From contig CALWOF010000003.1 of NCBI GenBank assembly GCA_944382995.1, positions 1 to 52,833 on the forward strand: DNA of 52,833 nucleotides, written 5' to 3'. A model generated the notes under the pieces. It did not search any database, was not told the DNA's origin, and saw nothing but the letters and a program-made list of their open reading frames with translations. The DNA comes from an uncultured Oscillospiraceae bacterium (GTDB taxonomy: Bacteria; Bacillota; Clostridia; Oscillospirales; Oscillospiraceae). The translations under genes were made by a program, and so were the position numbers. Within the stretch, counting starts at the first letter, position 1, and each line of letters starts with the position of its first letter. Below are positions 7,981 through 17,696 of the stretch, in pieces.

Positions 7981-8874
7981 GTGTTCGGATATGTGCGTCC
8001 GCCTCTGGAGCTGCTGGCACCGGAGGAGTCATCCCGGTTCCGCCGGGCATACTGCGGCCTGTGCCACGCTCTGGGAGAGCGGTACGGCCCCGCGGCCCGG
8101 ATGATCCTGAACTATGATTTCACGTACCTGGCCATCCTGCTTTCAGAGCGGACGGAGCCGGACCCACTGCGGAGCCGCTGTGTGTCCAGTCCCGTCCGGA
8201 AGCAGGCCTATCAGCCCGCCTCACCGGCACTGGAGCTGGCGGCGGACGAGAGCGTGATCCTGGCCTGGTGGCAGCTGCGGGACGGCGTGGCCGACCACGG
8301 CTTCTGGAAGGGGACGGGCTACCGGGCGGCCTCCCGTGTCCTGCTGGGCGCCTACCGGCGGGCGGCGGAGCTCCGGCCGGATTTCGACCGGCACGTGCGG
8401 GACTGCCTGGACGAGCTCTCCGCTCTGGAGGCGGAGCAGTGCCCCTCCATGGACCGGGCGGCGGACACCTTCGCCCGGATCCTGCAGAGCGCGGCCGCCA
8501 CAGTGGACGATCCGGTCCGACGGCGGGTGCTGGAGCAGATGTTCTACCACCTGGGCCGGTGGATCTATCTGGTGGACGCGGCGGATGACCTGCGGGAAGA
8601 TGCCGCCGCCGGCCGCTACAACCCTGTGGCCCTGCGCTATGGGCTGACGGACGGAAAATGGACAGAGGAGAGCCGGCAGGCCTTTGCCAAGACACTGGAC
8701 CAGTCGGTCCATATGATCGCCACGGCCTTTGAGCTGTGGGACTTCGGCGTCTGGCGCCCGCTGCTGGAGAACACGGTGTACACCGCGCTCTTCGCCGTGG
8801 GCAGGGCGGTGCTGGAGGGGACCTTCCGCAGACGATCCCCCAAGCGAAGAGAGAAAGAAACACAAGAAGGCTGA
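7981..8874 (+). CDS. DUF5685 family protein
   Basis: 297 residues from a GTG at 7981, 4 bp after the rseC-like stop. The start MFGYVRPP and the segment YCGLCHALGERYG (about residues 23-35) match the DUF5685 family, whose N-terminus usually reads MFGYV with a conserved CGLC. The reading frame is open far upstream inside rseC, but that part is a shadow. The rest is mostly alpha-helical, with Asp-rich segments such as YLVDAADDLREDAAAGRYNP that resemble the metal/substrate helices of all-helical enzymes. No function is established. It is usually found next to a J-domain gene, as here. Confidence 0.8.
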   Translation: MFGYVRPPLELLAPEESSRFRRAYCGLCHALGERYGPAARMILNYDFTYLAILLSERTEPDPLRSRCVSSPVRKQAYQPASPALELAADESVILAWWQLRDGVADHGFWKGTGYRAASRVLLGAYRRAAELRPDFDRHVRDCLDELSALEAEQCPSMDRAADTFARILQSAAATVDDPVRRRVLEQMFYHLGRWIYLVDAADDLREDAAAGRYNPVALRYGLTDGKWTEESRQAFAKTLDQSVHMIATAFELWDFGVWRPLLENTVYTALFAVGRAVLEGTFRRRSPKRREKETQEG

Positions 8875-8883
8875 GGAGACCAC

Positions 8884-9543
8884 ATGAACGATCCCTATCA
8901 GATCCTGGGCGTGTCGGAGAACGCCTCCGACGAGGAGATCAAAAAAGCATACCGGGAGCTGGCCCGGAAGTACCATCCGGACAACTATCACGACAATCCC
9001 CTGGAGGATCTGGCCCAGGAAAAGATGAAGGAGATCAACGCCGCCTATGAGCAGATCACCAGGGAGCGCGCCTCCGGCCGGCGTTCGGGGAGCTCCGGCG
9101 CCTATGGGGGCGGAGCCTCCTACGGCGGCTACGGCGGCGGATACGGGAGCTATGGCGGGTATCAGAGCTCCCAGAGCTACAGCGGCCAGGCATCGGTGCT
9201 CCAGCAGGCCCGCATCGCCATCAACACCGGAAACATCAGCCGGGCGGAGGCGCTGCTGGCCAACTACCCGGACCACAACGCCGAGTGGAATTTTCTGCGG
9301 GGAGCGGTGTGCTATCGCCGGGGCTGGATGGACGAGGCCCTGCGCTACTACCGCACCGCAGTCCAGATGGACCCGGGCAACGCCGAGTATCGGGCGGCCC
9401 TGGACTATCTGGAGGGAACGGACGACACGGCGTACCACCCGGGCGGCTCCTTCGGAACGATGTGCAGCGGGAACCCCTGCCTGAGCCTGTGCTGCCTGTG
9501 GGCACTGTGCAACGGCGGCGGCTACTGGTGGTTCTGCTGCTGA
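8884..9543 (+). CDS. J-domain (DnaJ-like) protein with TPR region and Cys-rich tail
   Basis: 219 residues. An N-terminal J domain (1-65) carries the HPD motif in [11 protein letters not shown], which stimulates Hsp70 ATPase. A Gly/Ser/Tyr-rich linker (about 66-97) follows, then a TPR-like helical pair (about 102-180; one helix reads [16 protein letters not shown]). The hydrophobic tail has seven cysteines ([16 protein letters not shown] and a terminal FCC). It lacks the zinc-finger and C-terminal domains of true DnaJ, so it is a specialised co-chaperone. The tail could bind metal or touch the membrane (inference). It starts 9 bp after the DUF5685 gene. Confidence 0.88.
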   Translation: MNDPYQILGVSENASDEEIKKAYRELARKYHPDNYHDNPLEDLAQEKMKEINAAYEQITRERASGRRSGSSGAYGGGASYGGYGGGYGSYGGYQSSQSYSGQASVLQQARIAINTGNISRAEALLANYPDHNAEWNFLRGAVCYRRGWMDEALRYYRTAVQMDPGNAEYRAALDYLEGTDDTAYHPGGSFGTMCSGNPCLSLCCLWALCNGGGYWWFCC

Positions 9544-9570
9544 GGGATCACAAGAGAGGAAGTCTGTACC

Positions 9571-10452
9571 ATGATCAAGAGCATGACCGGCTACGGCCGG
9601 GCCAGAGAGGAACTGCACAAGCGGGACATCACGGTGGAGGTCCGGTCCGTGAACAACCGGTATCTGGACTGTACCGTGAAGATGCCCCGGATGTATGCCT
9701 TCGCGGAGGACGCGGTGAAAAAGCATGTACAGCAGGCGGTCTCCCGGGGCAAGGTGGATGTGTTCATCACCGTGGACGCCACCGCCGCGGACGTGGCCAA
9801 GGTGGCGGTGAACCGCCCCCTGGCGGAGCAGTACGCCGCAGCTCTTGGAGAACTGGCGGAGCTCTGCGGTCCCACGGCCTGGAAGCTGACGCCGGAGATC
9901 CTGGCCCGGTTCCCGGATGTCCTCACCGTCACCAAGGAGGATGAGGATCTGGAGACTGTCAGCGCCGATCTGTGCGCGGTGCTGGATGAGGCCCTGGCAT
10001 CGTACAATGCCATGCGGGCTGTGGAGGGACAGAAGCTGGCGGAGGATATCGCCGGCCGGCTGGACACCATCGAGCGGTGTACCGGTCAGGTGGAGGAGCG
10101 GTCCCCGGAGACAGTTGCCGAGTACCGCAGAAAGCTGACCGCCCGGATGGAGGAGGTGCTCCAGAGCACGTCCATCGACCCGCAGCGGATCCTGATGGAG
10201 GCCGCCGTCTATGCCGACAAGGTGGCTGTGGACGAGGAGACCGTCCGCCTGCGGAGCCATGTGGCCCAGCTGCGGACCATGCTGGAGTCCGACGAGCCCA
10301 TGGGCCGGAAGATGGACTTTTTGATCCAGGAGGTCAACCGGGAGTCCAACACCATCGGCTCCAAATGCAGCGACGTGGCCATCGCGGAGATCGTGGTGGC
10401 CTTGAAGGCGGAAGTGGAGAAGATGCGCGAGCAGGTCCAGAATGTGGAGTGA
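9571..10452 (+). CDS. yicC: YicC-family endoribonuclease
   Basis: 293 residues, the family length. The N-terminus (IKSMTGYGRA, then VRSVNNRYLD) and the C-terminal region (GRKMDFLIQEVNRESNTIGSK near 253-273) are diagnostic of YicC/YloC. E. coli YicC has been shown to be an endoribonuclease acting on small RNAs. The order yicC-remA-gmk-rpoZ-priA-def-fmt matches the conserved Firmicutes neighbourhood. Confidence 0.95.
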   Translation: MIKSMTGYGRAREELHKRDITVEVRSVNNRYLDCTVKMPRMYAFAEDAVKKHVQQAVSRGKVDVFITVDATAADVAKVAVNRPLAEQYAAALGELAELCGPTAWKLTPEILARFPDVLTVTKEDEDLETVSADLCAVLDEALASYNAMRAVEGQKLAEDIAGRLDTIERCTGQVEERSPETVAEYRRKLTARMEEVLQSTSIDPQRILMEAAVYADKVAVDEETVRLRSHVAQLRTMLESDEPMGRKMDFLIQEVNRESNTIGSKCSDVAIAEIVVALKAEVEKMREQVQNVE

Positions 10453-10458
10453 GGAACG

Positions 10459-10719
10459 ATGAAGCTCATCAACATCGGCTTCGGCAGCATGGTGTCCGCG
10501 GAGCGGATCGTGGCGGTGGTGGGACCGGACTCGGCCCCCATCAAGCGGATGATCCAGGAGTCCCGGGAGCGGGGCATGCTGATCGACGCCACATACGGCC
10601 GCAAGACCGCGTCCATCTTCATCATGGACAGCGACCATGTGGTGCTCTCGGCCCTGCCGCCGGAGCGGTTCATCCCACGGGAAGCGAGAGAAGAGAAAGA
10701 GGGAGAGGAACGTGTGTGA
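10459..10719 (+). CDS. remA: RemA/DUF370-family DNA-binding regulator
   Basis: 86 residues. [20 protein letters not shown] and the central segment [16 protein letters not shown] are the RemA signature. In Bacillus RemA is an oligomeric DNA-binding activator of matrix and osmoprotection genes. It starts 6 bp after yicC and its end overlaps the preferred gmk start by 8 bp. The charged tail ([12 protein letters not shown]) is slightly longer than in Bacillus. Confidence 0.93.
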   Translation: MKLINIGFGSMVSAERIVAVVGPDSAPIKRMIQESRERGMLIDATYGRKTASIFIMDSDHVVLSALPPERFIPREAREEKEGEERV

Positions 10720-11320
10720 AACAATGAGGAGAGGGAAGACCTTTGTGATCTCCGGCCCCTCCGGCGTGGGCAAGAGCACGGTGCTCAAGGCCCTGCTGGA
10801 GTCCCGGCCGAACCTGTATTTTTCCGTGTCCGCCACGACGCGGGAGCCCCGGCCGGGGGAGATCGACGGCGTCCACTACCACTTCCTAGACGTAGACACC
10901 TTCCGGGAGTGGATCGCCAAGGACCAGTTCCTGGAGTACGCGGAGTACGTGGGGAACTTCTATGGCACCCCCAAGCGGTTCGTGGACGAGGCCATGGACC
11001 AGGGGAGGGACGTGATCCTGGACATCGAGATCCAGGGCGCCATCCAGGTGTGCAGCAAACGGCCGGACACGGTGCGCATCTTCATCGCCCCGCCCAGCTG
11101 GGCGGAGCTGGAGCGCCGCCTTACCGAGCGGGGCACCGACAGCCCAGACAAGATCCAGAAGCGGCTGCTGCGGGCCAAGGTGGAGTTCCAGACGGCCCAC
11201 ACCTACGACTATTTCGTCATCAACGACACGGTGGAGGACGCCGTGGAGGAGCTCAACGCCATTATGACGGCGGAGCACTGCAAGCCCCGGGAGCGGATGA
11301 AGATCATCAGCGAGGCGTGA
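10712..11320 (+). CDS. gmk: Guanylate kinase
   Basis: 202 residues from the GTG at 10712, which has GGGAG 6 bp upstream; an ATG at 10724 (198 residues) is the alternative but lacks a close ribosome binding site. It converts GMP to GDP using ATP. The Walker A loop GPSGVGKST is near residues 14-22 and the GMP-binding segment [17 protein letters not shown] near 39-55; the lid and C-terminal motif [16 protein letters not shown] is intact. Confidence 0.96.
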   Translation: MCETMRRGKTFVISGPSGVGKSTVLKALLESRPNLYFSVSATTREPRPGEIDGVHYHFLDVDTFREWIAKDQFLEYAEYVGNFYGTPKRFVDEAMDQGRDVILDIEIQGAIQVCSKRPDTVRIFIAPPSWAELERRLTERGTDSPDKIQKRLLRAKVEFQTAHTYDYFVINDTVEDAVEELNAIMTAEHCKPRERMKIISEA

Positions 11321-11388
11321 GCCCGTCCCGGTGCCGCCCATTTCATTTATAAATTTTCGCCGAGAGGCAGATAGGAAGTCGATCCACT

Positions 11389-11631
11389 ATGATGCTGTAT
11401 CCTGCAATGAACAAGCTGACCAGTTACATTCCCAACCGCTACATGCTGGTGGATGTGGTGGCCCGCCGGGCCCGCCAGATCGCCGAGGAGGCGGAGGAGG
11501 CCGGCGAGCACCTGACGGAGAAGCCCGTCACCCTGGCCATCCAGGAGGTGGCTGACGGCAAGCTGGACGCCCGGCGGATGGACCTGACCATCGAAGAGCC
11601 GGAGGACGTGCTTCCGGAGGAGCAGGCATAA
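11389..11631 (+). CDS. rpoZ: RNA polymerase omega subunit
   Basis: 80 residues. MLYPAMNKLTSYIPNRYMLV near the start, then the helix VARRARQIAEEAEE and KPVTLAIQEVADGKL, match omega, which helps assemble and stabilise RNA polymerase. An AGGA site lies 11 bp before the first ATG; a second ATG follows directly. A 68-bp gap after gmk shows no convincing promoter. The acidic C-terminal end is typical of clostridial omega. Confidence 0.92.
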   Translation: MMLYPAMNKLTSYIPNRYMLVDVVARRARQIAEEAEEAGEHLTEKPVTLAIQEVADGKLDARRMDLTIEEPEDVLPEEQA

Positions 11632-11655
11632 CGACAACGACAGGAGGGGCGAGGC

Positions 11656-14115
11656 ATGGAGACCGCTGAGATCGTCAAGGTCGCGGTGAGCGCCGCGCCC
11701 TATTCCATTGACAGACCCTATGACTATCTCATCCCTCCGGATCTGACGGAGCGGGCGGTGCCCGGCGTCCGGGTCACCGTGCCCTTCGGCCGGGGGAACC
11801 GCACCAGCGAGGGCATCGTCCTCTCCCGGGGACAGGGGGAGAAGAGCCGGGGCCTCAAACCCCTGCTCTCTGTTCTGGATCGGGAGCCGGTGCTGGACAG
11901 CGACGGCATCGCCCTGGCCCTGTGGCTGCGGCAGCGGTACTTCTGCACCATGTTCGAGGCGGTCAAGACCGTCCTGCCCGCCGGGCTGTGGTACCAGATC
12001 CGGGAGGTGTGGCATCTGGCCGAGGGCATGGACCGCTACACCGCCGACGGCCTGGCCGCCGGCATCCGGCGGGCCATCCCGGTGCTGGACGCCCTGTTCG
12101 CCGCCGGAGGCACCGCGGAGCTGACCGACATCGAGGCGGTCTGCGGCCCCGGAGCGGGGACCGTTCTGCGGGCGCTGCAGAAGGCGGGGATCGCGGTCTG
12201 TGAGACCGAGGCCCGAAGAAAAATCGGCGACCGGTCCCGCCGGATGGCGGAGCTGGCGGTCAGCGCCGAGGAGGCGCTGGCCCTGACGGAGAAGCGGTCC
12301 TCTCCCGCGAGGCGGGAGGCGGTACGCCTTCTGGCCGCGGAGGGGCGGATGTCCGCCGCCGATGTGTGCTACTTCACCGGGATCTCCATGGCCTCCCTCC
12401 GGGGGCTGGAGAAGGCGGGGATCGTGGCCTTTTCGGAAGAGGAGGAGCTGCGGCTGCCGGACCTGTCCGACGCGGAGCCCGCCGGGCCCATCGTCCTCAA
12501 CGAAGAGCAGGAGGCGGCCTACCGGTCCATCCTGGCCCTGACGGAGACGGGAAAGCCGGAGGCGGTTCTGCTCCAGGGCGTCACCGGCAGCGGAAAAACG
12601 GAGGTCTATCTGCGGCTGGTCCGGGACATACTGGACCGGGGAAGGCGGGCCATCGTCCTGGTGCCGGAGATCGTGCTGACCCCCCAGATGATGCGGCGCT
12701 TTGCCGCCTGCTTCGGGGAGGGGGTGGCCATGCTCCACAGCGCCCTGCGGATGACGGAGCGCTATGACCAGTGGAAGCGCATCCGCCGGGGAGAGGTCCA
12801 GGTGGTGCTGGGGACCCGGTCCGCCATCTTCGCGCCGCTGAAGGACGTTGGACTGATCGTTCTGGATGAGGAGCAGGAGAGCAGCTACCAGTCGGAGAAC
12901 CCGCCCCGGTATCACACCCGGGACGTGGCGAAATATCTCTGCGCCCGGGATGGGGCCGTCCTGGTCCTGGGGTCCGCCACCCCATCGGTGGAGACCGCCT
13001 GGAACGCGGAGCAGGGGAACTATCACAGGGCGCTGCTGCGGCGGCGCTACAACCGGCAGAGCCTGCCGGAGGTGATCGTGGCGGACCTGAAGGAGGAGAT
13101 CCGGGCGGGCAACGCCACGCTGATCGGGCACCGCCTTCGGGCGGAGCTGGAGGAGAACCTCCGCCGGGGAGAGCAGAGCATCCTGCTGCTGAACCGCCGG
13201 GGCAGCAGCAGGTACCTTCTCTGCGGGGAGTGCGGCTACGTGCCACAGTGTCCCCGGTGCAGCACAGCGCTGACCTACCACTCCGCCAACGGACGGCTCA
13301 TGTGCCATTACTGCGGCCACACGGAGCGGGCGGGGAACACCTGCCCCATGTGCGGCGGCATCATGAAGCACGTAGGCACCGGCACCCAGAAGGTGGAGGA
13401 GGAGCTCCGCGCCCTCTTCCCGGAGGCGGAGGTCCTGCGGATGGACGCGGACACCGCCGGCGGCCGCCACGAGAAGCTGCTGGACCGGTTCGAGCGGGAG
13501 CGCATCCCCATCCTTCTGGGCACCCAGATGGTGGCCAAGGGGCTGGACTTCCCCAATGTGACGCTGGTGGGCGTGCTGGCGGCGGACCTGTCGCTGTATG
13601 TGGACAATTACCGGGCCGCTGAGCGGACCTTCAGCCTCCTTACCCAGGTGGTGGGCCGGGCGGGCCGGGGCGGCCGGGCGGGCCGGGCCGTGCTCCAGAC
13701 CTACACGCCGGAGAACGACGTGATCCGGTGCGCCGCCCGCCAGGATTACCAGAGCTTTTATGAGGGAGAGATCCGCCTGCGGCGTCTGCGGCGGTTCCCG
13801 CCCTTCGCGGACCTTTTCACCCTCACCGTATCCGGGGCGGAGGAGGGCAGCGTCCTCCGGGCCGCCGCCGCAGTGCGGGAGGAGCTCCGGCGTCTTGTAC
13901 AGCTGCCGGAGCTGGCGGAGAGCCAGCCGGAGGTGCTGGGCCCGGCGCCGGCCCCGGTGATGAAGCTGAACAACCGCTATCGCTACCGCTGTCTGCTGGT
14001 GGGCAGGAACGACAAGCCCACCCGGGAGGCGGTCAGCTGGCTGCTGAAGGCCTTCGCGGCCGACCGCGCCAACCGCGGGATGAACCTGTTTGCGGACTGC
14101 AACTCCATGGAGTGA
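11656..14115 (+). CDS. priA: Primosomal protein N' (replication restart helicase)
   Basis: 819 residues. Domains in order: an N-terminal 3' DNA-binding domain (about 1-105), a winged-helix region, helicase lobes with Walker A GVTGSGKT (Lys314) and a DEEQ Walker B (usually DEEH), and a zinc-binding insertion (CGECGYVPQCPRC, then CHYCGH and CPMCGG) around 520-575. Helicase motifs LGTQMVAKGLDFP and VVGRAGRGGRAGRA follow, then the C-terminal domain. It reloads the replisome at stalled forks. It is full length and starts 24 bp after rpoZ. Confidence 0.97.
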   Translation: METAEIVKVAVSAAPYSIDRPYDYLIPPDLTERAVPGVRVTVPFGRGNRTSEGIVLSRGQGEKSRGLKPLLSVLDREPVLDSDGIALALWLRQRYFCTMFEAVKTVLPAGLWYQIREVWHLAEGMDRYTADGLAAGIRRAIPVLDALFAAGGTAELTDIEAVCGPGAGTVLRALQKAGIAVCETEARRKIGDRSRRMAELAVSAEEALALTEKRSSPARREAVRLLAAEGRMSAADVCYFTGISMASLRGLEKAGIVAFSEEEELRLPDLSDAEPAGPIVLNEEQEAAYRSILALTETGKPEAVLLQGVTGSGKTEVYLRLVRDILDRGRRAIVLVPEIVLTPQMMRRFAACFGEGVAMLHSALRMTERYDQWKRIRRGEVQVVLGTRSAIFAPLKDVGLIVLDEEQESSYQSENPPRYHTRDVAKYLCARDGAVLVLGSATPSVETAWNAEQGNYHRALLRRRYNRQSLPEVIVADLKEEIRAGNATLIGHRLRAELEENLRRGEQSILLLNRRGSSRYLLCGECGYVPQCPRCSTALTYHSANGRLMCHYCGHTERAGNTCPMCGGIMKHVGTGTQKVEEELRALFPEAEVLRMDADTAGGRHEKLLDRFERERIPILLGTQMVAKGLDFPNVTLVGVLAADLSLYVDNYRAAERTFSLLTQVVGRAGRGGRAGRAVLQTYTPENDVIRCAARQDYQSFYEGEIRLRRLRRFPPFADLFTLTVSGAEEGSVLRAAAAVREELRRLVQLPELAESQPEVLGPAPAPVMKLNNRYRYRCLLVGRNDKPTREAVSWLLKAFAADRANRGMNLFADCNSME

Positions 14116-14141
14116 GCAGCGATTGAAGGAAGGAGATCACA

Positions 14142-14663
14142 ATGGCTTTGCGGAAGATCGTGGTCCAGGGGGACGAGTGCCTGACGAAGGTGTGCCGGCC
14201 TGTGACGGAGTTCAACGCCCACCTGCACCAGCTGCTGGACGACATGACGGAGACTCTGGCGGACGCCAACGGCGCCGGCCTGGCTGCGCCCCAGGTGGGC
14301 GTGCTGCGCCGGTTATGCGTGGTGCTGGACGAGGCCAGCGAGGAGTTCATCGAGCTCATCAACCCGGAGATCGTGGCTGAGAGCGGGGAGCAGACCGGCC
14401 TGGAGGGCTGCCTCAGCGTGCCCGGCAAGTGGGGCATCGTCACCCGGCCGGATGTGGTCCGGGTCCGAGCCCAGGATCGGGACGGCGCCTGGTTCGAGGT
14501 GGAGGGCGAGGGCCTGACGGCCCGGGCCTTCTGCCACGAGATCGAGCATCTGGACGGTCACCTCTTTGTGGAGCACGTGGACCACTTCCTCTCCGACGAG
14601 GAGCTCCAGGCATATCTGGAGCAGGAGGAGCGGGAGGCCGCTGACGCACAGGAGAGGGAGTGA
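14142..14663 (+). CDS. def: Peptide deformylase
   Basis: 173 residues. It removes the N-formyl group from new proteins. The three metalloenzyme motifs are present: GAGLAAPQVG (residues ~45-54), EGCLSVPG with metal ligand Cys90, and HEIEH (132-136) giving two histidine ligands and the catalytic Glu. An acidic C-terminal tail (EQEEREAADAQERE) extends beyond the core. It lies 4 bp ahead of fmt, its functional partner. Confidence 0.96.
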   Translation: MALRKIVVQGDECLTKVCRPVTEFNAHLHQLLDDMTETLADANGAGLAAPQVGVLRRLCVVLDEASEEFIELINPEIVAESGEQTGLEGCLSVPGKWGIVTRPDVVRVRAQDRDGAWFEVEGEGLTARAFCHEIEHLDGHLFVEHVDHFLSDEELQAYLEQEEREAADAQERE

Positions 14664-14667
14664 GACC

Positions 14668-15582
14668 ATGCGCATCCTGTTTATGGGGACGCCGGAGTTC
14701 GCCGTTGCCTCCCTGCGGCATCTGGTGGAGGCCGGCCATGAGGTCTGCGGCGTGTTCACCCAGCCGGACAAGCCCAAAAATCGAGGCCACAAGCTGGTCC
14801 CAACTCCTGTGAAGGAATATGCATTGACAGAAAATATTCCGGTTTTCCAGCCGGAGAAGCTGCGGGACGGCACGGCGCTGGAGCTGGTGAAGTCCCTGGC
14901 GCCGGAGCTGATCGTGGTGGCCGCCTACGGCCGTATCCTGCCGGAGGACATTCTGGAGGCGCCCAAGTACGGCTCCATCAATGTCCACTCGTCATTGCTC
15001 CCCAAGTACCGGGGGGCGGCTCCCATCAACTGGGCCATCCTGGACGGGGAGGAGATCACCGGCGTCACCATCATGTATATGGCCAAAGAGCTGGACGCCG
15101 GGGACATCATCCTCCAGAGGGAGACCCCCATCGGGGAGGATGAGGACGCCCAGGCGCTGACGGCGCGTCTCGCGGAGCTGGGGGCTGACGCGCTCATCGA
15201 GGTGGTGGAGGCCATCGGCAGCGGCACCGCCGCCCGGACGCCCCAGGCCGAAGGGGCTCAGACCTACGCATCCATGCTGACGCGGGAGATGTCCCCCATC
15301 GACTGGAGCCGGACGGCCCGGGAGATCGGCTGTCAGGTCCGGGGCCTGATCCCCTGGCCCTGCGCTGTCTGTGAGCTGGCGGGTCGGCGCTTCAAGGTCT
15401 ACCGCACCGCCCCCGGCGAGGGGACGGACGCCGCCCCCGGCACGGTGCTCTCCGCCGACAGGCGGGGCATCCGGGTCTCCTGCGGCGGGGGAGAGAGCCT
15501 CTATATCACGGAGCTCCAGGCGGAGGGCGGCAAGCGCATGGATGCGGCTGCCTATCTGCTGGGCCACCCCATCCAGGTGTGA
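14668..15582 (+). CDS. fmt: Methionyl-tRNA formyltransferase
   Basis: 304 residues. It formylates initiator Met-tRNA using 10-formyl-THF. It starts MRILFMGTPEFAV at 14668; the frame is open further upstream only as a shadow of def. The formyl-donor loop (NVHSSLLPKYRGAAPINW near 105-122) carries the catalytic Asn/His, and the C-terminal tRNA-binding domain begins near 205. The def-fmt pair is the standard arrangement. Confidence 0.96.
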   Translation: MRILFMGTPEFAVASLRHLVEAGHEVCGVFTQPDKPKNRGHKLVPTPVKEYALTENIPVFQPEKLRDGTALELVKSLAPELIVVAAYGRILPEDILEAPKYGSINVHSSLLPKYRGAAPINWAILDGEEITGVTIMYMAKELDAGDIILQRETPIGEDEDAQALTARLAELGADALIEVVEAIGSGTAARTPQAEGAQTYASMLTREMSPIDWSRTAREIGCQVRGLIPWPCAVCELAGRRFKVYRTAPGEGTDAAPGTVLSADRRGIRVSCGGGESLYITELQAEGGKRMDAAAYLLGHPIQV

Positions 15583-15615
15583 TCGCTTCCACTTGAAGAA
15601 TCTGTGAGGTTTTTT

Positions 15616-16362
15616 ATGCCCTACTATTCCTATGGCTACTACGGCTACGGCGACTTTCTCGCCAACAATCTGTATTTCCTACTGCTGATCCCGGTGCTGC
15701 TGCTGTCCGTCTGGGCCCAGATCCAGGTGTCCGGCAGCTTCCGGCGGTACAGCCGGGAGTCCAACCGGCGCCGCATCACCGGCGCTCAGGCGGCGGAGGC
15801 GGTGCTCCGGTCCCACGGCGTGTTCGGGGTGCCCATCCGGCCCTGCCGGGGGAGCCTTACCGACCACTACGACCCCCGGGACAACACCATCTACCTGTCC
15901 GAGGACGTCTACGGCGCCGCCACCATCGCGGCGGTGGGCGTGGCGGCCCACGAGGCGGGCCACGCCGTCCAGTACGCGGAGAACTACGGCCCCGTTCGGA
16001 TGCGGACGGCCATCCTTCCCGCCACCCGGATCGGCTCCAGCCTGTCCTTCATCCTGCTGCTGATCGGGCTGGTGCTCTACAGCCAGTCCCTGTTTTTCGT
16101 GGGCATCGTGCTGTTCTCCTTCACCACCCTCTTCCAGCTGGTGACGCTGCCGGTGGAGTTCAACGCCTCCGCCCGGGCTATCGCCACCCTGGACGGGGAG
16201 GGGCTGCTGGACGACGACGAGCTGCCCGGCGCGAAAAAGGTCCTGCGGGCGGCGGCGCTGACCTATGTGGCGGCGCTCCTCATGAGCCTGCTGCAGCTGC
16301 TGCGGTACGTGCTGATCTTTGTGGGCCGGGGCGGCGGAAACGACCGGGGAGGCAGCCGATGA
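15616..16362 (+). CDS. Zinc-dependent membrane metalloprotease, YugP family
   Basis: 248 residues from the ATG at 15616, 5 bp after a GTGAGGT site. A Tyr/Gly-rich N-terminus (YYSYGYYGYG) precedes one transmembrane helix (about 16-35). The zinc motif HEAGH is at 112-116, followed by two central helices and a final helix. This matches COG2738/YugP putative neutral zinc peptidases. Substrates are unknown. It sits in the conserved fmt-yugP-rsmB order of clostridia and overlaps rsmB by 4 bp (ATGA). Confidence 0.9.
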   Translation: MPYYSYGYYGYGDFLANNLYFLLLIPVLLLSVWAQIQVSGSFRRYSRESNRRRITGAQAAEAVLRSHGVFGVPIRPCRGSLTDHYDPRDNTIYLSEDVYGAATIAAVGVAAHEAGHAVQYAENYGPVRMRTAILPATRIGSSLSFILLLIGLVLYSQSLFFVGIVLFSFTTLFQLVTLPVEFNASARAIATLDGEGLLDDDELPGAKKVLRAAALTYVAALLMSLLQLLRYVLIFVGRGGGNDRGGSR

Positions 16363-17693
16363 GCGCCCCCGGCGCCCGGGACACGGCCCTCCGGGTCCTG
16401 GTGAGCTGCCGGACTGCCCGGGCCTGGGCGGATGCGGCGCTGAGCGCGCAGCTCCGGCGGGATGGCCTGACAGGCCCGGAGGCGGCGCTGTGCAGCCGGA
16501 TCGTCTACGGCGTCATGCAGAACCGGCTGCTGCTGGACTTCTACCTGGGAGCCTATTGCTCCCAGAAGCTCGACCGCCTCCAGCCGCCCCTGGCGGAGAT
16601 CCTGCGGATCGGGGCCTATCAGATCCTGTATCTGGACAAGGTGCCTGACAGCGCCGCCGTCAACCAGGCGGTGGAGCAGGCAAAGGCCAATGGCCGTTCC
16701 AAGGCGTCCGGCCTGGTGAATGCGGTGCTGCGGCAGCTCTCCCGGAACAAGGGCTGTCTGCCGGCCATCCCGGACCGGGAGGAGGCACAGGCGCTCTCGA
16801 TTCGATACAGTCACCCCAAGTGGCTGGTGAAGCGGCTCCTGTCTGTCCTGGGACCGGAGACAGAGGCGTTCCTGGCGGCAAACAACGCACCGGCGCCCCT
16901 GACGATCCAGGTGAATCCCCTGCGGACCGACGCGGAGCGCCTGACGGCGGAGCTGGCGGAGTCCGGCGTGACGGTCCGGACCCATCCCTGGGTGCCCGGC
17001 TGCCTGGAGCTCTCCCACACCGGCGACCTGACGGCGCTGCCCGCCTTCCAGGCGGGGAAATTCCTGGTCCAGGACCCTGCGGCCCGGCTGGTGTCCCTGG
17101 CGGCCGGCGTGCGGCCCGGCGACCGGGTGCTGGACGTGTGCGCCGCGCCGGGGGGCAAGTCCTTCTCCTCCGCCTTCGCCATGGAGGACCGGGGAGAGAT
17201 CGTCTCCTGCGATCTTCACGAGAACAAGCTCAAGCGCGTCCGGGAGGGCGCAGAGCGGCTGGGCCTCATCTGTATCCGTACTGCCGCCGCCGACGGTCGG
17301 GTATTCCGGCCGGAGTGGGAAGATGCCTTCGACGCGGTGCTGGTGGACGCCCCCTGCTCGGGCCTCGGGATCATCCGCAAAAAGCCGGACGTCCGGTACA
17401 AGAAGCCGGACGAGCTCTTCGCCCTGCCGGTGCTCCAGCGGGCGATCCTGGACAACGCCGCCCGGTATGTGCGGCCCGGCGGCACGCTGGTGTACTCCAC
17501 CTGCACGGTACTGCCGGAGGAGAACGAGGGCGTCTCCGACAGCTTTCTTGCGGAGCACCCGGAGTTCTGCCGCGCGCCCTTTGCCCTGCCGGCCCCTGTG
17601 GGGGAGACGGCGGGGGATGTGACGCTGTGGCCCCACCGCCACAGCACCGACGGCTTTTACATCTGCCGCATGACGCGGAAAACCGAGGTTTGA
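16359..17693 (+). CDS. rsmB: 16S rRNA (cytosine-967-C5)-methyltransferase
   Basis: 444 residues. The N-terminal NusB-like RNA-binding domain (about 1-135) is followed by the SAM-dependent methyltransferase. Motif I is DVCAAPGGKS; the two catalytic cysteines lie in VDAPCSGLG and YSTCTVLPEEN, as in m5C methyltransferases. It methylates C967 of 16S rRNA. It overlaps yugP by 4 bp and is followed by rlmN after 3 bp, an RNA-modification pair. Confidence 0.95.
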   Translation: MSAPGARDTALRVLVSCRTARAWADAALSAQLRRDGLTGPEAALCSRIVYGVMQNRLLLDFYLGAYCSQKLDRLQPPLAEILRIGAYQILYLDKVPDSAAVNQAVEQAKANGRSKASGLVNAVLRQLSRNKGCLPAIPDREEAQALSIRYSHPKWLVKRLLSVLGPETEAFLAANNAPAPLTIQVNPLRTDAERLTAELAESGVTVRTHPWVPGCLELSHTGDLTALPAFQAGKFLVQDPAARLVSLAAGVRPGDRVLDVCAAPGGKSFSSAFAMEDRGEIVSCDLHENKLKRVREGAERLGLICIRTAAADGRVFRPEWEDAFDAVLVDAPCSGLGIIRKKPDVRYKKPDELFALPVLQRAILDNAARYVRPGGTLVYSTCTVLPEENEGVSDSFLAEHPEFCRAPFALPAPVGETAGDVTLWPHRHSTDGFYICRMTRKTEV

Positions 17694-17696
17694 CCC

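Noticed and set aside
8221..10836. 871-residue antisense open frame across the DUF5685 to gmk genes
   Set aside because: It runs opposite several well-supported genes and has shadow composition.
11347..13470. 707-residue antisense open frame over priA and rpoZ
   Set aside because: Shadow of priA; no motif.
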